NCBI RefSeq assembly: GCF_030818895.1
Contig: NZ_JAUTBA010000001.1
Span: 4,278,001 to 4,342,000, forward strand
Source: Sphingobacterium zeae
Lineage (GTDB): Bacteria > Bacteroidota > Bacteroidia > Sphingobacteriales > Sphingobacteriaceae
Reading direction: 5' to 3'
DNA length: 64,000 bases
Shown here: in pieces, positions 63,963 to 64,000 of the stretch
Layout of the letters: the number at the start of each line of letters is the position of its first letter
How positions within the stretch are numbered: position 1 is the first letter of the stretch
Translations under genes and position numbers: made by a program
Notes under the pieces: generated by a model
Databases searched by the model: none
Seen by the model: the letters and a program-made list of their open reading frames with translations, nothing else
What the model was told of the DNA's origin: nothing

Positions 63963-64000
63963 ATCAAGATTCCCTTTGCTGTTCGAATGTAATAATTGTT

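Overview
The window is a stretch of bacterial chromosome from the phylum Bacteroidota, most likely a Sphingobacterium-like member of the Sphingobacteriaceae. This rests on three SusC/RagA or TonB-dependent receptors, two SusD lipoproteins, a one-protein hybrid two-component regulator, DUF4286 and DUF983 family proteins, lipoproteins with Bacteroidota-style signals, weak ribosome binding sites, and -7 promoter boxes of the form TAnnTTTG. There are no phage, transposase, integrase, plasmid or CRISPR signatures. The species call is inference from gene content, not from a database match.

Positions 1-38,500 are mostly housekeeping and envelope genes. They include the 3' part of a DEAD-box helicase, an acyl-CoA synthetase, rlmB, dnaX and several lipoproteins. 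A TonB-dependent receptor is paired with a beta-helix lipoprotein. A histidine-rich FtsX-type ABC transporter is followed by a DUF3299-like protein, and a perfect 54-bp palindrome sits just ahead of this operon. Next come a DedA-ppa-CNNM/CBS-rsmE operon, a HIT protein and greA. A tight operon then encodes an S9-peptidase-like lipoprotein that has lost its catalytic Ser and His, a histidine kinase and an OmpR-type regulator. After that come a DUF983 pair, an RluA-type pseudouridine synthase, an MlaE-MlaF-MlaD lipid transport operon, a WGW-rich lipoprotein, pncB with a methyltransferase, an ECF sigma/anti-sigma/DUF4097-like operon, and small genes (NADPH-FMN reductase, VF530, J-domain-KTSC fusion). 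A tRNA-Pro(GGG) closes this part.

Positions 38,700-47,750 hold a minimal polysaccharide-utilisation-type locus: SusD, a SusC gene broken by a one-base frameshift, and a divergent 1317-aa hybrid two-component regulator. No glycoside hydrolase accompanies it.

Positions 47,970-63,960 hold a complete maltose/starch locus on the minus strand. In transcription order it is a LacI-type regulator, a 195-bp gap with two matching palindromic operators, a surface alpha-amylase, SusC, SusD, SusE, a SusA-like neopullulanase/cyclomaltodextrinase, beta-phosphoglucomutase, GH65 maltose phosphorylase and an MFS sugar permease, ending in a strong terminator. The logic reads directly: surface cleavage of starch, TonB-dependent oligosaccharide import, periplasmic trimming, cytoplasmic import of maltose by the MFS carrier, phosphorolysis to glucose plus beta-glucose-1-phosphate, and conversion to glucose-6-phosphate.

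The best candidates for undescribed biology are the pseudo-peptidase/kinase/regulator operon (21,250-25,608) and the giant palindrome with the His-rich transporter (13,652-16,483).
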